Assembly (NCBI GenBank): GCA_021841865.1
Contig: JAKCDM010000019.1
Span: 1-37,006, forward strand
Reading direction: 5' to 3'
DNA from: Pseudomonadota bacterium
Lineage (GTDB): Bacteria; Pseudomonadota; Gammaproteobacteria; Burkholderiales; Burkholderiaceae_C
DNA: 37,006 nucleotides
The translations under genes were made by a program, and so were the position numbers. Each line of letters opens with the position of its first letter. Within the stretch, counting starts at the first letter, position 1. Below are positions 1-10,276 of this stretch, one piece after another. The notes below the pieces were generated by a model that had not been told where the DNA came from, searched no databases, and worked only from the letters and a program-made list of their open reading frames with translations.

Positions 1-103
1 CACCGCCCTTGCTGGTGACCACGTTCTTGTAGCGCTCGACCATCGCACCGACCTGTTCGCTCTGGTCCGGATGGATGATGAGCACGATTTCATAGTGACG
101 CAT
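1..103 (-). CDS. rpsF: 30S ribosomal protein S6, N-terminal part (runs off the window)
   Basis: The frame begins [18 protein letters not shown], the usual first beta strand of ribosomal protein S6, and continues for 34 codons to the window edge, so only the N-terminal third is present. S6 binds 16S rRNA with S18 in the platform of the small subunit. The start is fixed by a good Shine-Dalgarno (AGGAG, 109-113 on the minus strand) six bases before the ATG. In this group rpsF normally heads an rpsF-priB-rpsR-rplI operon, which would lie beyond the left edge. The promoter is 116 bases upstream, after the end of ppsA. Confidence 0.93.
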   Translation of the reverse strand, partial: MRHYEIVLIIHPDQSEQVGAMVERYKNVVTSKGG

Positions 104-218
104 GACTTCTCCTTGCCCCCACCAGGCAGGCGGGGTTTCTTTGCGGATCAAGCCACCCAGGCGCAACGCGACGAGGCCACTCTGTCGTCGCAAGCCCTGG
201 TGTGGCAAAGAACTCTCA

Positions 219-227
219 AGTATAGCA
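219..227 (-). promoter_or_regulatory. Probable extended -10 promoter of rpsF
   Basis: The minus strand reads TGCTATACT here: a TATACT -10 box (219-224) preceded by the TGn extension. No clear -35 hexamer is found at the usual distance, which is tolerated by extended -10 promoters. It lies between the ppsA stop (240) and the rpsF start (103), giving a leader of about 110 nt. Inferred from sequence only. Confidence 0.55.
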
Positions 228-239
228 AAAGAACAACGC

Positions 240-2630
<2,391 letters not shown>

Positions 2631-2849
2631 GAGATACCCTCAATAGAATGAACAAGAATTCGTGCGCCTGCCGCGGTGGGCCACGGAGATCGTCGGATCC
2701 CGAGGCATCGGCGCGCAGGAACCGCTCCTGGCGCTCGCGTGCGTGACCGGCGACTGTGGTTCGAGTTCTCCGGCACGGTCCGACGCGAGCGCTATGCGCG
2801 ACAGGCATGTTGCAGGGGATTCTAGTGTGCTGATCTTGTGCAGTGCGAC

Positions 2850-3668
2850 ATGCCCAACCGCTCCGTGTTTTTCGTCTCCGATGGAACCGGCATCACGGCC
2901 GAGACCTTCGGCAACTCCATCCTGGCCCAGTTCGACCTGCAGCCCCACCGCGTGCGCCTGCCCTTCGTCGACGATGCCGACAAGGCGCGCGCGGCCGTGG
3001 CGCGAATCGACCAGGCCGCGCGCCAGGAGGGGCATCCGCCGGTGGTGTTCATCACCCTGGTCGACCCCGAGGTGCGCGAGGTGATCCGCGGCTGCAACGG
3101 ACTGGTGCTGGACATGTTCACCACCTTCGTCGAGCCGCTCGAAGTGGCATTCGGCATCAAGTCCAACCACCGCATCGGCCAGTTCTCCGACATCTCCCGC
3201 AGCGAGCGCTACCACACGCGAATGGACGCGATCAATTTCGCGCTGATGCACGACGACGGCCAGTCGTCACGCAACCTGGCGCTGGCCGACGTGATCCTGG
3301 TCGGCGTATCGCGCAGCGGCAAGACGCCGACCTCGTTGTACCTGGCGATGCAGCACGGGGTGCGGGCCGCCAACTATCCGCTGATTCCCGAGGATTTTTC
3401 GCGCATGGCGCTTCCCGGCGACCTGCTGCCGCACCGCGACAAGCTGTTCGGCCTGAGCATCGCCCCCGAACGCCTCAGCGAGATCCGCAACGAGCGCAAG
3501 CCCGGCAGCCGCTACGCGTCGCTGACCAACTGCACCGAGGAAGTGGCCGAGGCCGAGCGCCTGATGCGCCGCGAGGGGGTGCGCTGGCTGTCGTCCACCA
3601 ACAAGTCGATCGAGGAAATCGCCACCACCATCCTGCAGCAGATCCGCCCGGATCGGCTGGAATACTGA
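2850..3668 (+). CDS. ppsR: PEP synthase regulatory protein (bifunctional kinase / pyrophosphorylase)
   Basis: A 272-residue protein of the DUF299 family (MPNRSVFFVSDGTGITAE start). It inactivates PEP synthase by ADP-dependent phosphorylation of the Thr next to the catalytic His, and reactivates it by phosphate-dependent removal. The P-loop GVSRSGKT is at residues 152-159 and the family segment SNHRIGQFSDISRSERYHTR at about 105-124. I chose ATG 2850 because known members start at this MPxR; a GTG twelve bases upstream (2838) is in frame and cannot be excluded. Head-to-head with its target ppsA, the classical arrangement. Confidence 0.95.
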   Translation: MPNRSVFFVSDGTGITAETFGNSILAQFDLQPHRVRLPFVDDADKARAAVARIDQAARQEGHPPVVFITLVDPEVREVIRGCNGLVLDMFTTFVEPLEVAFGIKSNHRIGQFSDISRSERYHTRMDAINFALMHDDGQSSRNLALADVILVGVSRSGKTPTSLYLAMQHGVRAANYPLIPEDFSRMALPGDLLPHRDKLFGLSIAPERLSEIRNERKPGSRYASLTNCTEEVAEAERLMRREGVRWLSSTNKSIEEIATTILQQIRPDRLEY

Positions 3669-3694
3669 TCCTTCGGCTCCCCCCACTGTCAGCC

Positions 3695-4753
3695 ATGGTC
3701 ATCGAAACGCAGCAGCCCCCGAAGAACGAATACCTGCTGGGTTTCGCGTCGACCCAGCAGCATCGCGAGCAGCGGGAATCCCTGCTGCCGGTGGACCCCA
3801 CCCGCGCCACGCTGCCCTTCGGCGTGGTGCTGGTCGACGCGTCGGCCGACGTGTCCTCGTCGATGGCGGACGATCCGCGCCTGCGCGTGCTGCCGCTGGC
3901 CGTGCGCTGGCCGGGGCGCAGCCTGGTGGACAAGGGCGTGCGATCGCGCCTGCGGCATCTGGGCCGCGAGGCCCTTCGCGGAGCGCGCGTCGCCGCCCCG
4001 GGCGTCGATTCGCTGGAATATCGGCTCTACCCGCCGCTGGCCGTCAACGCCGACTGGCTGATCCACCTCGGCACCCGGCGCGAACTGGTCGACGTGGCGC
4101 AGCCGCTGCAGGAACTGCTGCAGACCCACGGTGACGAGATCCGCGACATGCGCAGGCAGCGCTGCCTGGACGAGCAACTGCATCTGGTGCTGGCCGAGAG
4201 CGGCTCGCTGCTGGCCGGCACCGCGCTGCAGGCACGCCTGCTGCTGCGCATGCTGCATGCCCGCATCCCTCCGGCGGAGGTCGCGCGCCGCGCCCAGGGC
4301 CTGCGCGAGCACACCAGCCTGTGGCTGCTGCCGCAGCACCCCGGCGACACGCTGGAGTCGCTGCAGCGCCTCGACGAGCCCGCGCTGGCACCGTGGCAGC
4401 AGGCCTGCGCCAGGCCCTTGCGCCACCTGCTTCGCCGCTCGCCGGTGCTGCAGGTCGACGCCCGCGGCATGTTCTGCGACCACCGAGCCAAGAGCTGGCG
4501 AGCCTCGGCGAACCTGGTGTTCGACCAGGTGTCGCAGTTGCTGCGCGAACGCAATGCCCCGGGGGCGTGGCTGCAGCTCAGCCTGGACGGCAGCCTGCGC
4601 GAACTGCAGGCCTGGCCGGAATTCGAGGCCCTGCGCAAGCAGGCCGCGGCTTCGCACGCGACCATGCATCTGACGCACATGAGCCCGGCCGGGCGCATCT
4701 GGGCTTCGGCCGGTTCGCTCAGCGTCGCGCTGTACCTGCCGCCGGCGAGCTGA
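3695..4753 (+). CDS. DegV-like protein, divergent
   Basis: A 352-residue soluble protein. Residues about 48-85 (VVLVDASADVSSSMADDPRL, then VLPLAVRWPGRSLVDKG) resemble the DegV N-terminus, in which a DS/DAS-AD motif is followed by VVPLxV and a YxDG segment. The central LAGTALQARLLLRMLHARIP and the following EVARRAQGLREHTSLWLLPQ match the DegV helix and the strand before its second domain. DegV proteins bind fatty acids and in Firmicutes (FakB) present them to a kinase; no FakA is seen here. The usual TSxPS lipid-binding segment is not recognisable and the C-terminus is unusual, so function is uncertain. It begins 26 bases after ppsR on the same strand and is probably cotranscribed with it; its stop converges on the methyltransferase at 4770. 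Confidence 0.7.
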   Translation: MVIETQQPPKNEYLLGFASTQQHREQRESLLPVDPTRATLPFGVVLVDASADVSSSMADDPRLRVLPLAVRWPGRSLVDKGVRSRLRHLGREALRGARVAAPGVDSLEYRLYPPLAVNADWLIHLGTRRELVDVAQPLQELLQTHGDEIRDMRRQRCLDEQLHLVLAESGSLLAGTALQARLLLRMLHARIPPAEVARRAQGLREHTSLWLLPQHPGDTLESLQRLDEPALAPWQQACARPLRHLLRRSPVLQVDARGMFCDHRAKSWRASANLVFDQVSQLLRERNAPGAWLQLSLDGSLRELQAWPEFEALRKQAAASHATMHLTHMSPAGRIWASAGSLSVALYLPPAS

Positions 4754-4769
4754 GCGCACGGCAGCGGCT

Positions 4770-5555
4770 TCAGCGCGCCGCCGCGGCCAGGCGCTGGCGC
4801 ACCCCTTCGTACAGGCACACGGCGGCGGCGGCCGCCACGTTGAGCGACTCGATGCTGCCCGTCTGCGGGATGCCCACGCCGGCATCGCAGCGCGCCAGGA
4901 TGTCCGGCGCGACTCCGCGTCCCTCGTTGCCGAACACCCAGGTCACGTCGCCGCGCAGGTCGAGTTCGTACAGGCCGTGGCGCGCCTGCGCCGCGGTGGC
5001 GTAGCAGGGGCGCGGCAGCCGCGCCTCGATGTCGCTCCACAGCAGGTCCTCGACCAGCGGCAGCGCGAAATGCGCCCCCATGCCGGCGCGCAGCACCTTC
5101 GGCGTCCAGGCGCCGGCGCAGCCGCGCAGGCAATAGACCACCCCGGCACCTGCCGCAGCCGCGGTGCGCAGCAGGGTTCCCACGTTGCCGGCGTCCTGGA
5201 TGCGATCGAGCACCACGGCCACCCCGGGACGTGGGCTGCCCGCCTCGGGGCGGCGCAGCAGCAGACCCACCGCGGGCCCGTGCTGCAGCGTCGAGAACTG
5301 GCGAAACAGCGCCTCGCCGACGCACACCACGCACTGATCGCCGACGCGCTCGGCCAGCTGCGCGATCTCCGGATCCCGCAGCGCCGGCTCGGTGCACACC
5401 AGCGCCTGCGCCGGCAGCCCGGAATCGAGCGCGGCTCGCGCCAGATGGATGCCCTCCAGCCAGGCCTGGTCGAGGCGTCGCACCGCGCCCGGGTCGTGAG
5501 CCAGCGCCCGCAGGGTCCGGCAAAGCGGGTTGTCGGCCGACTCGATGCGCCTCAT
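4770..5555 (-). CDS. TrmH/SpoU-family RNA 2'-O-methyltransferase
   Basis: A 261-residue SPOUT (knotted) methyltransferase that transfers a methyl group from SAM to a ribose 2'-OH in rRNA or tRNA. Its three signature blocks are visible: VLDRIQDAGNVGTLLRTAAA (motif 1), WVFGNEGRGV (motif 2) and IPQTGSIESLNVAAAAAVCL (motif 3, SAM-binding knot). The N-terminal about 100 residues form the substrate-recognition domain, beginning MRRIESADNPLCR as in RlmB/TrmH-like proteins of the YsgA/TsnR type. The exact target base cannot be read from the sequence. The ATG overlaps the rnhB stop as ATGA, so it is the last gene of the rpsB-to-lpxB operon and translationally coupled. A second SPOUT enzyme, rlmB, is at 21608. 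Confidence 0.9.
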   Translation of the reverse strand: MRRIESADNPLCRTLRALAHDPGAVRRLDQAWLEGIHLARAALDSGLPAQALVCTEPALRDPEIAQLAERVGDQCVVCVGEALFRQFSTLQHGPAVGLLLRRPEAGSPRPGVAVVLDRIQDAGNVGTLLRTAAAAGAGVVYCLRGCAGAWTPKVLRAGMGAHFALPLVEDLLWSDIEARLPRPCYATAAQARHGLYELDLRGDVTWVFGNEGRGVAPDILARCDAGVGIPQTGSIESLNVAAAAAVCLYEGVRQRLAAAAR

Positions 5556-6160
5556 GCCAGGCCCTCGACTGCGCCGGCGCGCGCGGCCGAGGCCCGCCGC
5601 ACCGGCGCGAAGCTGCGCCGGTGCTCGGCGCAGGGGCCGAGCTGCTGCAGCGCCCGCAGATGCTGCGGGGTGCCGTAGCCGAAATGCTGCTCGAAGCCGT
5701 AGCCCGGGTATCGCCGGGCGAGTTCGGCCATGTGCGCGTCCCGCCACACCTTGGCGACGATCGACGCGGCACTGATCACCGGCTCGCTGGCGTCGCCGCC
5801 GACCACCGTGCGCACCGCAACGTCCAGCGCCGGGGCCTGGTTGCCGTCGACCAGCACCAGTGTCGGGCGCAGGCGCAGGCCGTCGACCGCGCGCCGCATG
5901 GCCAGCATGGTCGCGCGCAGGATGTTGTGCTGGTCGATCTCGTGCGCGCTGGCCGTGCCGATGCACAGGTCCACGCAGGCATCGCGTATCGCCAGGTCCA
6001 GCGCCTGCCGTCGCCGCGGCGACAGCACCTTGGAATCGGCCAGGCCCGGCGGCATGCGCCGGGCATCGAGAATCAGCGCGCAAGCGGCCACCGGGCCGGC
6101 CCAGGTCCCGCGCCCGACCTCGTCGCAGCCGGCCAGCACCAGCGCGCCCTGCTCGCTCAA
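5552..6160 (-). CDS. rnhB: Ribonuclease HII
   Basis: A 202-residue RNase HII, which nicks RNA-DNA hybrids 5' of ribonucleotides embedded in DNA. Acidic catalytic residues sit in AGCDEVGRG (Asp13, Glu14), in LVDGN, and in the AKVWRDAHM segment; the SAASIVAKVWRD block is the family hallmark. I take the TTG at 6160, which overlaps the lpxB stop (TTGA) and gives a normal N-terminus; an in-frame GTG at 6139 is an alternative just before the first motif. Its stop overlaps the downstream methyltransferase start. Location after lpxB is conserved in beta- and gammaproteobacteria. Confidence 0.94.
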   Translation of the reverse strand: MSEQGALVLAGCDEVGRGTWAGPVAACALILDARRMPPGLADSKVLSPRRRQALDLAIRDACVDLCIGTASAHEIDQHNILRATMLAMRRAVDGLRLRPTLVLVDGNQAPALDVAVRTVVGGDASEPVISAASIVAKVWRDAHMAELARRYPGYGFEQHFGYGTPQHLRALQQLGPCAEHRRSFAPVRRASAARAGAVEGLA

Positions 6161-7344
6161 GAGACCGCCTCCTGCCGCGCGCCACCCGCGGATCGGGCCC
6201 CTGGGGCCAGCCCGGCGGCCTCGGCGATGGCCTGCGCCGCCAGCGCCGCCGTCGGGCGAAGCAGTTCGCCGTGCATGTGCTCGAAGCGCTCGCGCAGGCG
6301 CTCGCGCCGGCCCGGGTCGTCCAGCAAGGCCTGCGCGCTCGCCGCCAGCGCCTCTCCGGTGCAGGCGTCCTGCAGCAGCTCGTCGACCAGGAACTCGCGC
6401 GCCAGGATGTTGGGAAGCCCGACCCACGGCAGGTAGCCGCGGTTTTTCATCAGGCGCCAGGACAGCCACGGCAGGCGGTAGCCGATGACCATCGGGCGCT
6501 TGTAGAGCGCGCACTCCAGCGTGGCGGTGCCGCTGGCCACCAGCGCCAGGTCGCAGGCCTCGAGCACGCCATGCGAATCACCGACCACCCACTGCAGCTC
6601 GAGCTCGGGGTGCCGCTGCGCCATCGCGCGCAATGCCGGCAGCAGCCCGGAGTGGGCCACCGCCACCAGCACGCGCATGCCGCGGGCCCGCTGCAGGCGC
6701 TCGGCCGCCTGCAGGAAAGCCGGCGCGATGTGCTGCACCTCGCCGGCGCGGCTGCCGGGCAGCAGCGCCAGAACGCCGGCGGGGGCCGCTGCGCAAGCCA
6801 GGCGGGCACGTGCCGCCTGGGCGTCCGGGTGCAGCGCGATCACCTCCGCCAGCGGATGCCCGATGTAGGTCGCTCGCACCCGCGTGCCGGCATACAGCTC
6901 GGGTTCGAAGGGGAACACGCACAGCAGGTGGTCGACCGCGCGTTCGATCGCCTGCATGCGCTCGCGGCGCCAGGCCCAGATCGACGGGCTGACGAAATGC
7001 ACGGTCGGGATGCCACGCTCGCGCAACCGGGTCTCGAGCGCGAGGTTGAAATCCGGCGCGTCCACGCCGACGAACACCGCCGGCGGCTGTTGCAGCAGGC
7101 GCCGCGTCAGGCTGGCGCGCATGCGCAGCAGCTCGGGCAGCCTCGGCAGCACCGCGGCGAAACCGTTGACGGCCAGGCGCTCGCTGTCCCACCAGGCGTC
7201 GAAGCCGCTCGCACGCATTCGCTCGCCGCCGATGCCCGCGCAGTGCACCCCGGCAAAGCGGCGCTGCAGCTCGGCCACCACGTGCGACGCCAGCAGGTCG
7301 CCCGACGGCTCGCCTGCGACCATCGCGACAAGCTTCGCGTCCAT
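6157..7344 (-). CDS. lpxB: Lipid-A-disaccharide synthase
   Basis: A 395-residue GT19 glycosyltransferase that joins UDP-2,3-diacylglucosamine and lipid X into the lipid A disaccharide at the inner membrane. The N-terminus reads MDAKLVAMVAGEPSGDLLAS, the nucleotide-fold start of LpxB; later blocks include VGVDAPDFNL, HFVSPSIWAW and LLPGSRAGEVQ. ATG 7344 is preferred over an in-frame start at 7380, which would add a non-conserved 12-residue lead inside lpxA. It begins 16 bases after the lpxA stop and its TGA overlaps the rnhB TTG. Confidence 0.97.
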   Translation of the reverse strand: MDAKLVAMVAGEPSGDLLASHVVAELQRRFAGVHCAGIGGERMRASGFDAWWDSERLAVNGFAAVLPRLPELLRMRASLTRRLLQQPPAVFVGVDAPDFNLALETRLRERGIPTVHFVSPSIWAWRRERMQAIERAVDHLLCVFPFEPELYAGTRVRATYIGHPLAEVIALHPDAQAARARLACAAAPAGVLALLPGSRAGEVQHIAPAFLQAAERLQRARGMRVLVAVAHSGLLPALRAMAQRHPELELQWVVGDSHGVLEACDLALVASGTATLECALYKRPMVIGYRLPWLSWRLMKNRGYLPWVGLPNILAREFLVDELLQDACTGEALAASAQALLDDPGRRERLRERFEHMHGELLRPTAALAAQAIAEAAGLAPGARSAGGARQEAVS

Positions 7345-7360
7345 GCCCTGCGGCCCGCGC

Positions 7361-8155
7361 TCAGGGGCGCACGATTCCACGCTGGCTCGACTGCACGAAT
7401 TCGAGCAGCCGGCCGAGGTCGCCGGCGGCGTCGGAGTCCTGCGCGGACTGCTCGCCGCGCAATTGCTCGCAGGCCTGCTCCAGGCTCAGGCCCTGGCGGT
7501 ACAGCGCGCGGTACGCGCGCCGCAGCACCGCGATGCGCTCGGGCGAGAAGCCGCGGCGACGCAGCCCCTCGGCGTTGATGCCATGCGGCGCGGCCGGCGA
7601 GCCGCCGAGCAGCAGGAACGGCGGCACGTCCTGGGTCAGCACGGAGTGGATCCCCGCCATCACGTGCGCGCCCACGTGCACGAACTGGTGCACCCCGGTG
7701 AAGCCTCCCAGCACCGTCCAGTCGCCGACGTGCACATGCCCGGCGAGCTGCGTGCTGTTGGCGAAGACCACGTGGTCGCCCACCTGGCAGTCGTGCGCGA
7801 CGTGCACGTAGGCCATGATCCAGTTGTCGTCGCCCACGCGGGTGACGCCGACGTCCTGCGACGTTCCCAGGTTGAAGGTGCAGCACTCGCGGATCGTGTT
7901 GCGCGAGCCGATGTGCAATTCGGTGGGCTCGCCGGCGTACTTCTTGTCCTGCGGGACCGCGCCCAGCGAGCAGAAGGGATGAATGACATTGTCGCGACCG
8001 ATGCGAGTGTGTCCCTGCACGACCACATGCGACAGCAGGCGCGTTCCGGAGTCGATTCGCACGTGCGCGCCGACCACGCAATACGGGCCGATCTCGACGC
8101 CGTCGGCGATCTCGGCGCCGCGCTCGACCAGGGCGGTGGGATGGATCAGGCTCAA
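7361..8155 (-). CDS. lpxA: UDP-N-acetylglucosamine acyltransferase
   Basis: A 264-residue left-handed parallel beta-helix acyltransferase, first committed step of lipid A synthesis: transfer of an R-3-hydroxyacyl chain from ACP to the 3-OH of UDP-GlcNAc. Hexapeptide repeats run from residue 5 to about 185 (IHPTALVERGAEIADGVEIG and onward). The catalytic His is in AHDC (His121). The C-terminal helical part begins near GINAEGLRRRGFSPERI. It follows fabZ by 22 bases; fabZ and lpxA draw on the same hydroxyacyl-ACP pool. Confidence 0.98.
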   Translation of the reverse strand: MSLIHPTALVERGAEIADGVEIGPYCVVGAHVRIDSGTRLLSHVVVQGHTRIGRDNVIHPFCSLGAVPQDKKYAGEPTELHIGSRNTIRECCTFNLGTSQDVGVTRVGDDNWIMAYVHVAHDCQVGDHVVFANSTQLAGHVHVGDWTVLGGFTGVHQFVHVGAHVMAGIHSVLTQDVPPFLLLGGSPAAPHGINAEGLRRRGFSPERIAVLRRAYRALYRQGLSLEQACEQLRGEQSAQDSDAAGDLGRLLEFVQSSQRGIVRP

Positions 8156-8177
8156 TGCTTTGGCTCCCGCCGCGCGC

Positions 8178-8624
8178 TCAGTCGATCAGGCGTTCGGTGC
8201 ACATCAGCTCGGCCTCGGCGACCATCTCGTCGCCCACGCGCGCCTGCGCCTGGAACTTGTAGATGTTGCGCATGTGCCGGCTCAGGCGAACGTCGAGCAG
8301 CAGCTGGTCTCCCGGCTCCACCGGACGCTTGAAGCGCGCGCCGTCGACTCCGACCAGGTAGTACACCGAATCCTCGGCGGCCTGCACGTCGAGCGTGCCG
8401 AAGGCCAGGATCCCGGCGGCCTGCGCCAGGGCCTCCAGGATCAGCACCCCGGGCATGATCGGCTTCTGCGGGAAATGACCCGTGAAGTACGGCTCGTTGA
8501 ACGACACGTTCTTGTACGCCAGGATTCGCTCGCCCTTGACGAATTCGACCACCCGGTCGACCAGCAGGAAGGGATAGCGATGCGGCAGGAGTTTCTGGAT
8601 CTGGTTGATGTCGAACACGGTCAT
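8178..8624 (-). CDS. fabZ: 3-hydroxyacyl-ACP dehydratase FabZ
   Basis: A 148-residue hot-dog fold dehydratase of type II fatty acid synthesis. The active-site block YFTGHFPQKPIMPGVLILEA carries His50 and Glu64. The N-terminus MTVFDINQIQKLLPHRYPFL is typical. Its ATG overlaps the lpxD stop (ATGA, 8621-8624). It removes water from the same R-3-hydroxyacyl-ACP used by LpxA and LpxD, so co-expression balances phospholipid and lipid A synthesis. Confidence 0.98.
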   Translation of the reverse strand: MTVFDINQIQKLLPHRYPFLLVDRVVEFVKGERILAYKNVSFNEPYFTGHFPQKPIMPGVLILEALAQAAGILAFGTLDVQAAEDSVYYLVGVDGARFKRPVEPGDQLLLDVRLSRHMRNIYKFQAQARVGDEMVAEAELMCTERLID

Positions 8625-9703
8625 GGCTTGTCGTGGGCGGGGTTGTTCTGGGACTCGAGCCTGCTCTCGAGCCTGCGGATGCGCTCGCGCAACTCGGCGA
8701 GATGACGCAGTGCTGCGGCGTTGGCGGACCAGTTCTCATGGCGGTCCAGCGGAAAGGCGCCGGTGTAGTGCCCCGGTTGGCGCACCGAGCGCGACACCAG
8801 CGACATGCCTCCGATCACCGTGCGATCGGCGATCTCCAGGTGGCCGGCGATGCCCACGCCACCGCCGATGAAGCAGTACGCCCCGATGCGCGCGCTGCCG
8901 GCGATGCCCACGCAGCCGGCCAGGGCCGTGTGCGCTCCGATCTGCACGTTGTGGGCCACCTGCACCAGGTTGTCGATCTTCACGCCGTCGGCGATTCGCG
9001 TGTCGTCGAGCGCGCCGCGATCCACCGTGGTGTTGGCTCCGATGTCGACATCGTCGCCGATGACCACGCTGCCGGTCTGGGCGATGCGCACCCCGGCTCC
9101 GCGTTCGTCGCGAGCCCAGCCAAAACCGTCGGCCCCGACCACCGCGCCGGGGTGCAGCGTGCAACGCTCGCCGATGCGGCAACCGTGCATCACCACGCTG
9201 CGCGGCAGCAGGCGCGTATCGGCCCCGATCACCGCGCCGGCACCGACGAAGCAGCCGGCTCCGACATGGACACGCGCCCCGATCACGGCGTCGCGCTCGA
9301 TCACCGCGCAGGCATCGACATACGCGTCGTTCGCCACCCGGGCGCTGTCATGCACGACCGCGGTGGCGTGGCGTCCCCGCATGGGCTCGGGGGCATCGAG
9401 TTGCTGCAGCCACTGCGACAGCCGCGCGTAGTACAGGTACGGATCGACAGCCTGGATGACCGCTGCGAAGCGCGCATCGGGTGCGACGCCCTGCGGGACG
9501 ATCACGCACGACGCGTGGCTGTGCTCGAGCTGGCGACCCTGCTCGGCGCGCGCCAGGAAGGCCACGTCGCCGGCCTGCGCGCGTTCCAGCGGCGCGAAGC
9601 GCAGCACACGAACCGACGCGTCGCCGTGCAGGGTCCCGCCCAGGCGCGAGACGATGTCGGCGACCGGCAGGCCCTGGCCTGCGCCCGAAGGCAGCTGGCT
9701 CAT
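8621..9703 (-). CDS. lpxD: UDP-3-O-(3-hydroxyacyl)glucosamine N-acyltransferase
   Basis: A 360-residue LpxD, third step of lipid A synthesis, adding an amide-linked hydroxyacyl chain. Residues 1-100 form the uridine-binding domain (ADIVSRLGGTLHGD, LRFAPLERAQAGDVAFL). Hexapeptide repeats of the beta-helix run from about 110 to 310. The catalytic His is His251 in QVAHNVQIG. The C-terminal helix (ELRERIRRLESRLESQNN) is the ACP-binding helix. Both ends overlap neighbours by four bases (skp upstream, fabZ downstream), so translation of the three is coupled. Confidence 0.97.
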   Translation of the reverse strand: MSQLPSGAGQGLPVADIVSRLGGTLHGDASVRVLRFAPLERAQAGDVAFLARAEQGRQLEHSHASCVIVPQGVAPDARFAAVIQAVDPYLYYARLSQWLQQLDAPEPMRGRHATAVVHDSARVANDAYVDACAVIERDAVIGARVHVGAGCFVGAGAVIGADTRLLPRSVVMHGCRIGERCTLHPGAVVGADGFGWARDERGAGVRIAQTGSVVIGDDVDIGANTTVDRGALDDTRIADGVKIDNLVQVAHNVQIGAHTALAGCVGIAGSARIGAYCFIGGGVGIAGHLEIADRTVIGGMSLVSRSVRQPGHYTGAFPLDRHENWSANAAALRHLAELRERIRRLESRLESQNNPAHDKP

Positions 9704-10266
9704 TTGCTTGCGGTCTGTGCGTCGAGCGCCTTCAGGACCTTGTCGGTGATGTCGATGCGCGGGTTCACGTAGACGGCCTCCTGAAAGATGATGTCGTAGT
9801 GACCCTGCTCGGCCACCTGCTTGACCACCTTGTTGGCCTTGTCCAGCACGGCCGCCAGCGCCGCGTTTCGCCTGGCGTTCAGGTCCTCGGCGAACTCGCG
9901 CTGCTTGCGCTGGAAGTCCCGGTTGAGATCGGCGAGCTGCTGCTGCGCGTTGGCGCGGTCGCTGTCGCTCATCACCGGCCCGTCCTTGTCCAGCTTCTGC
10001 GTCAGGGCCTTGATGCGCGCGGCCATGTCGCGCAGGTTCTTGTCACGCTGCGAGAACTCGGCCTCGAGCTTGTGCTGCGCCGCCTTCGCGAGCAGCGAGT
10101 CCTTCAGGATGCGCTCGGTGTTGATGAAACCGATCCTGTCGGTGGGCGCGCCGGCGGCGGAACTGGCCACCGGTGCCGCCTGGGCCGCCGCGGCGCCCGC
10201 GAACAGCCCGCCGACCAGCAGCGCCGCGGTGGCTGCCCGACGCATGGCGAATGGGAACAACTTCAT
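9700..10266 (-). CDS. skp: Periplasmic chaperone Skp/OmpH
   Basis: A 188-residue periplasmic holdase for unfolded outer-membrane proteins. The Sec signal peptide MKLFPFAMRRAATAALLVGG ends near the alanine-rich stretch at residue 30. The mature protein has the strand IGFINTERILKDS followed by a long charged helical hairpin (residues about 70-150, rich in K, D, Q and A), the tentacles of the Skp trimer. ATG 10266 is chosen because it gives the signal peptide directly; frames upstream of it overlap bamA. It lies 10 bases after bamA, its functional partner. Confidence 0.94.
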   Translation of the reverse strand: MKLFPFAMRRAATAALLVGGLFAGAAAAQAAPVASSAAGAPTDRIGFINTERILKDSLLAKAAQHKLEAEFSQRDKNLRDMAARIKALTQKLDKDGPVMSDSDRANAQQQLADLNRDFQRKQREFAEDLNARRNAALAAVLDKANKVVKQVAEQGHYDIIFQEAVYVNPRIDITDKVLKALDAQTASK

Positions 10267-10276
10267 GGCGTGCCTC

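Noticed and set aside
2631-2849. Promoters for ppsA and ppsR in the divergent gap (for example TAGAAT at 819-824 of the 2 kb line, minus strand)
   Set aside because: No -10/-35 pair with acceptable spacing could be defended on either strand.
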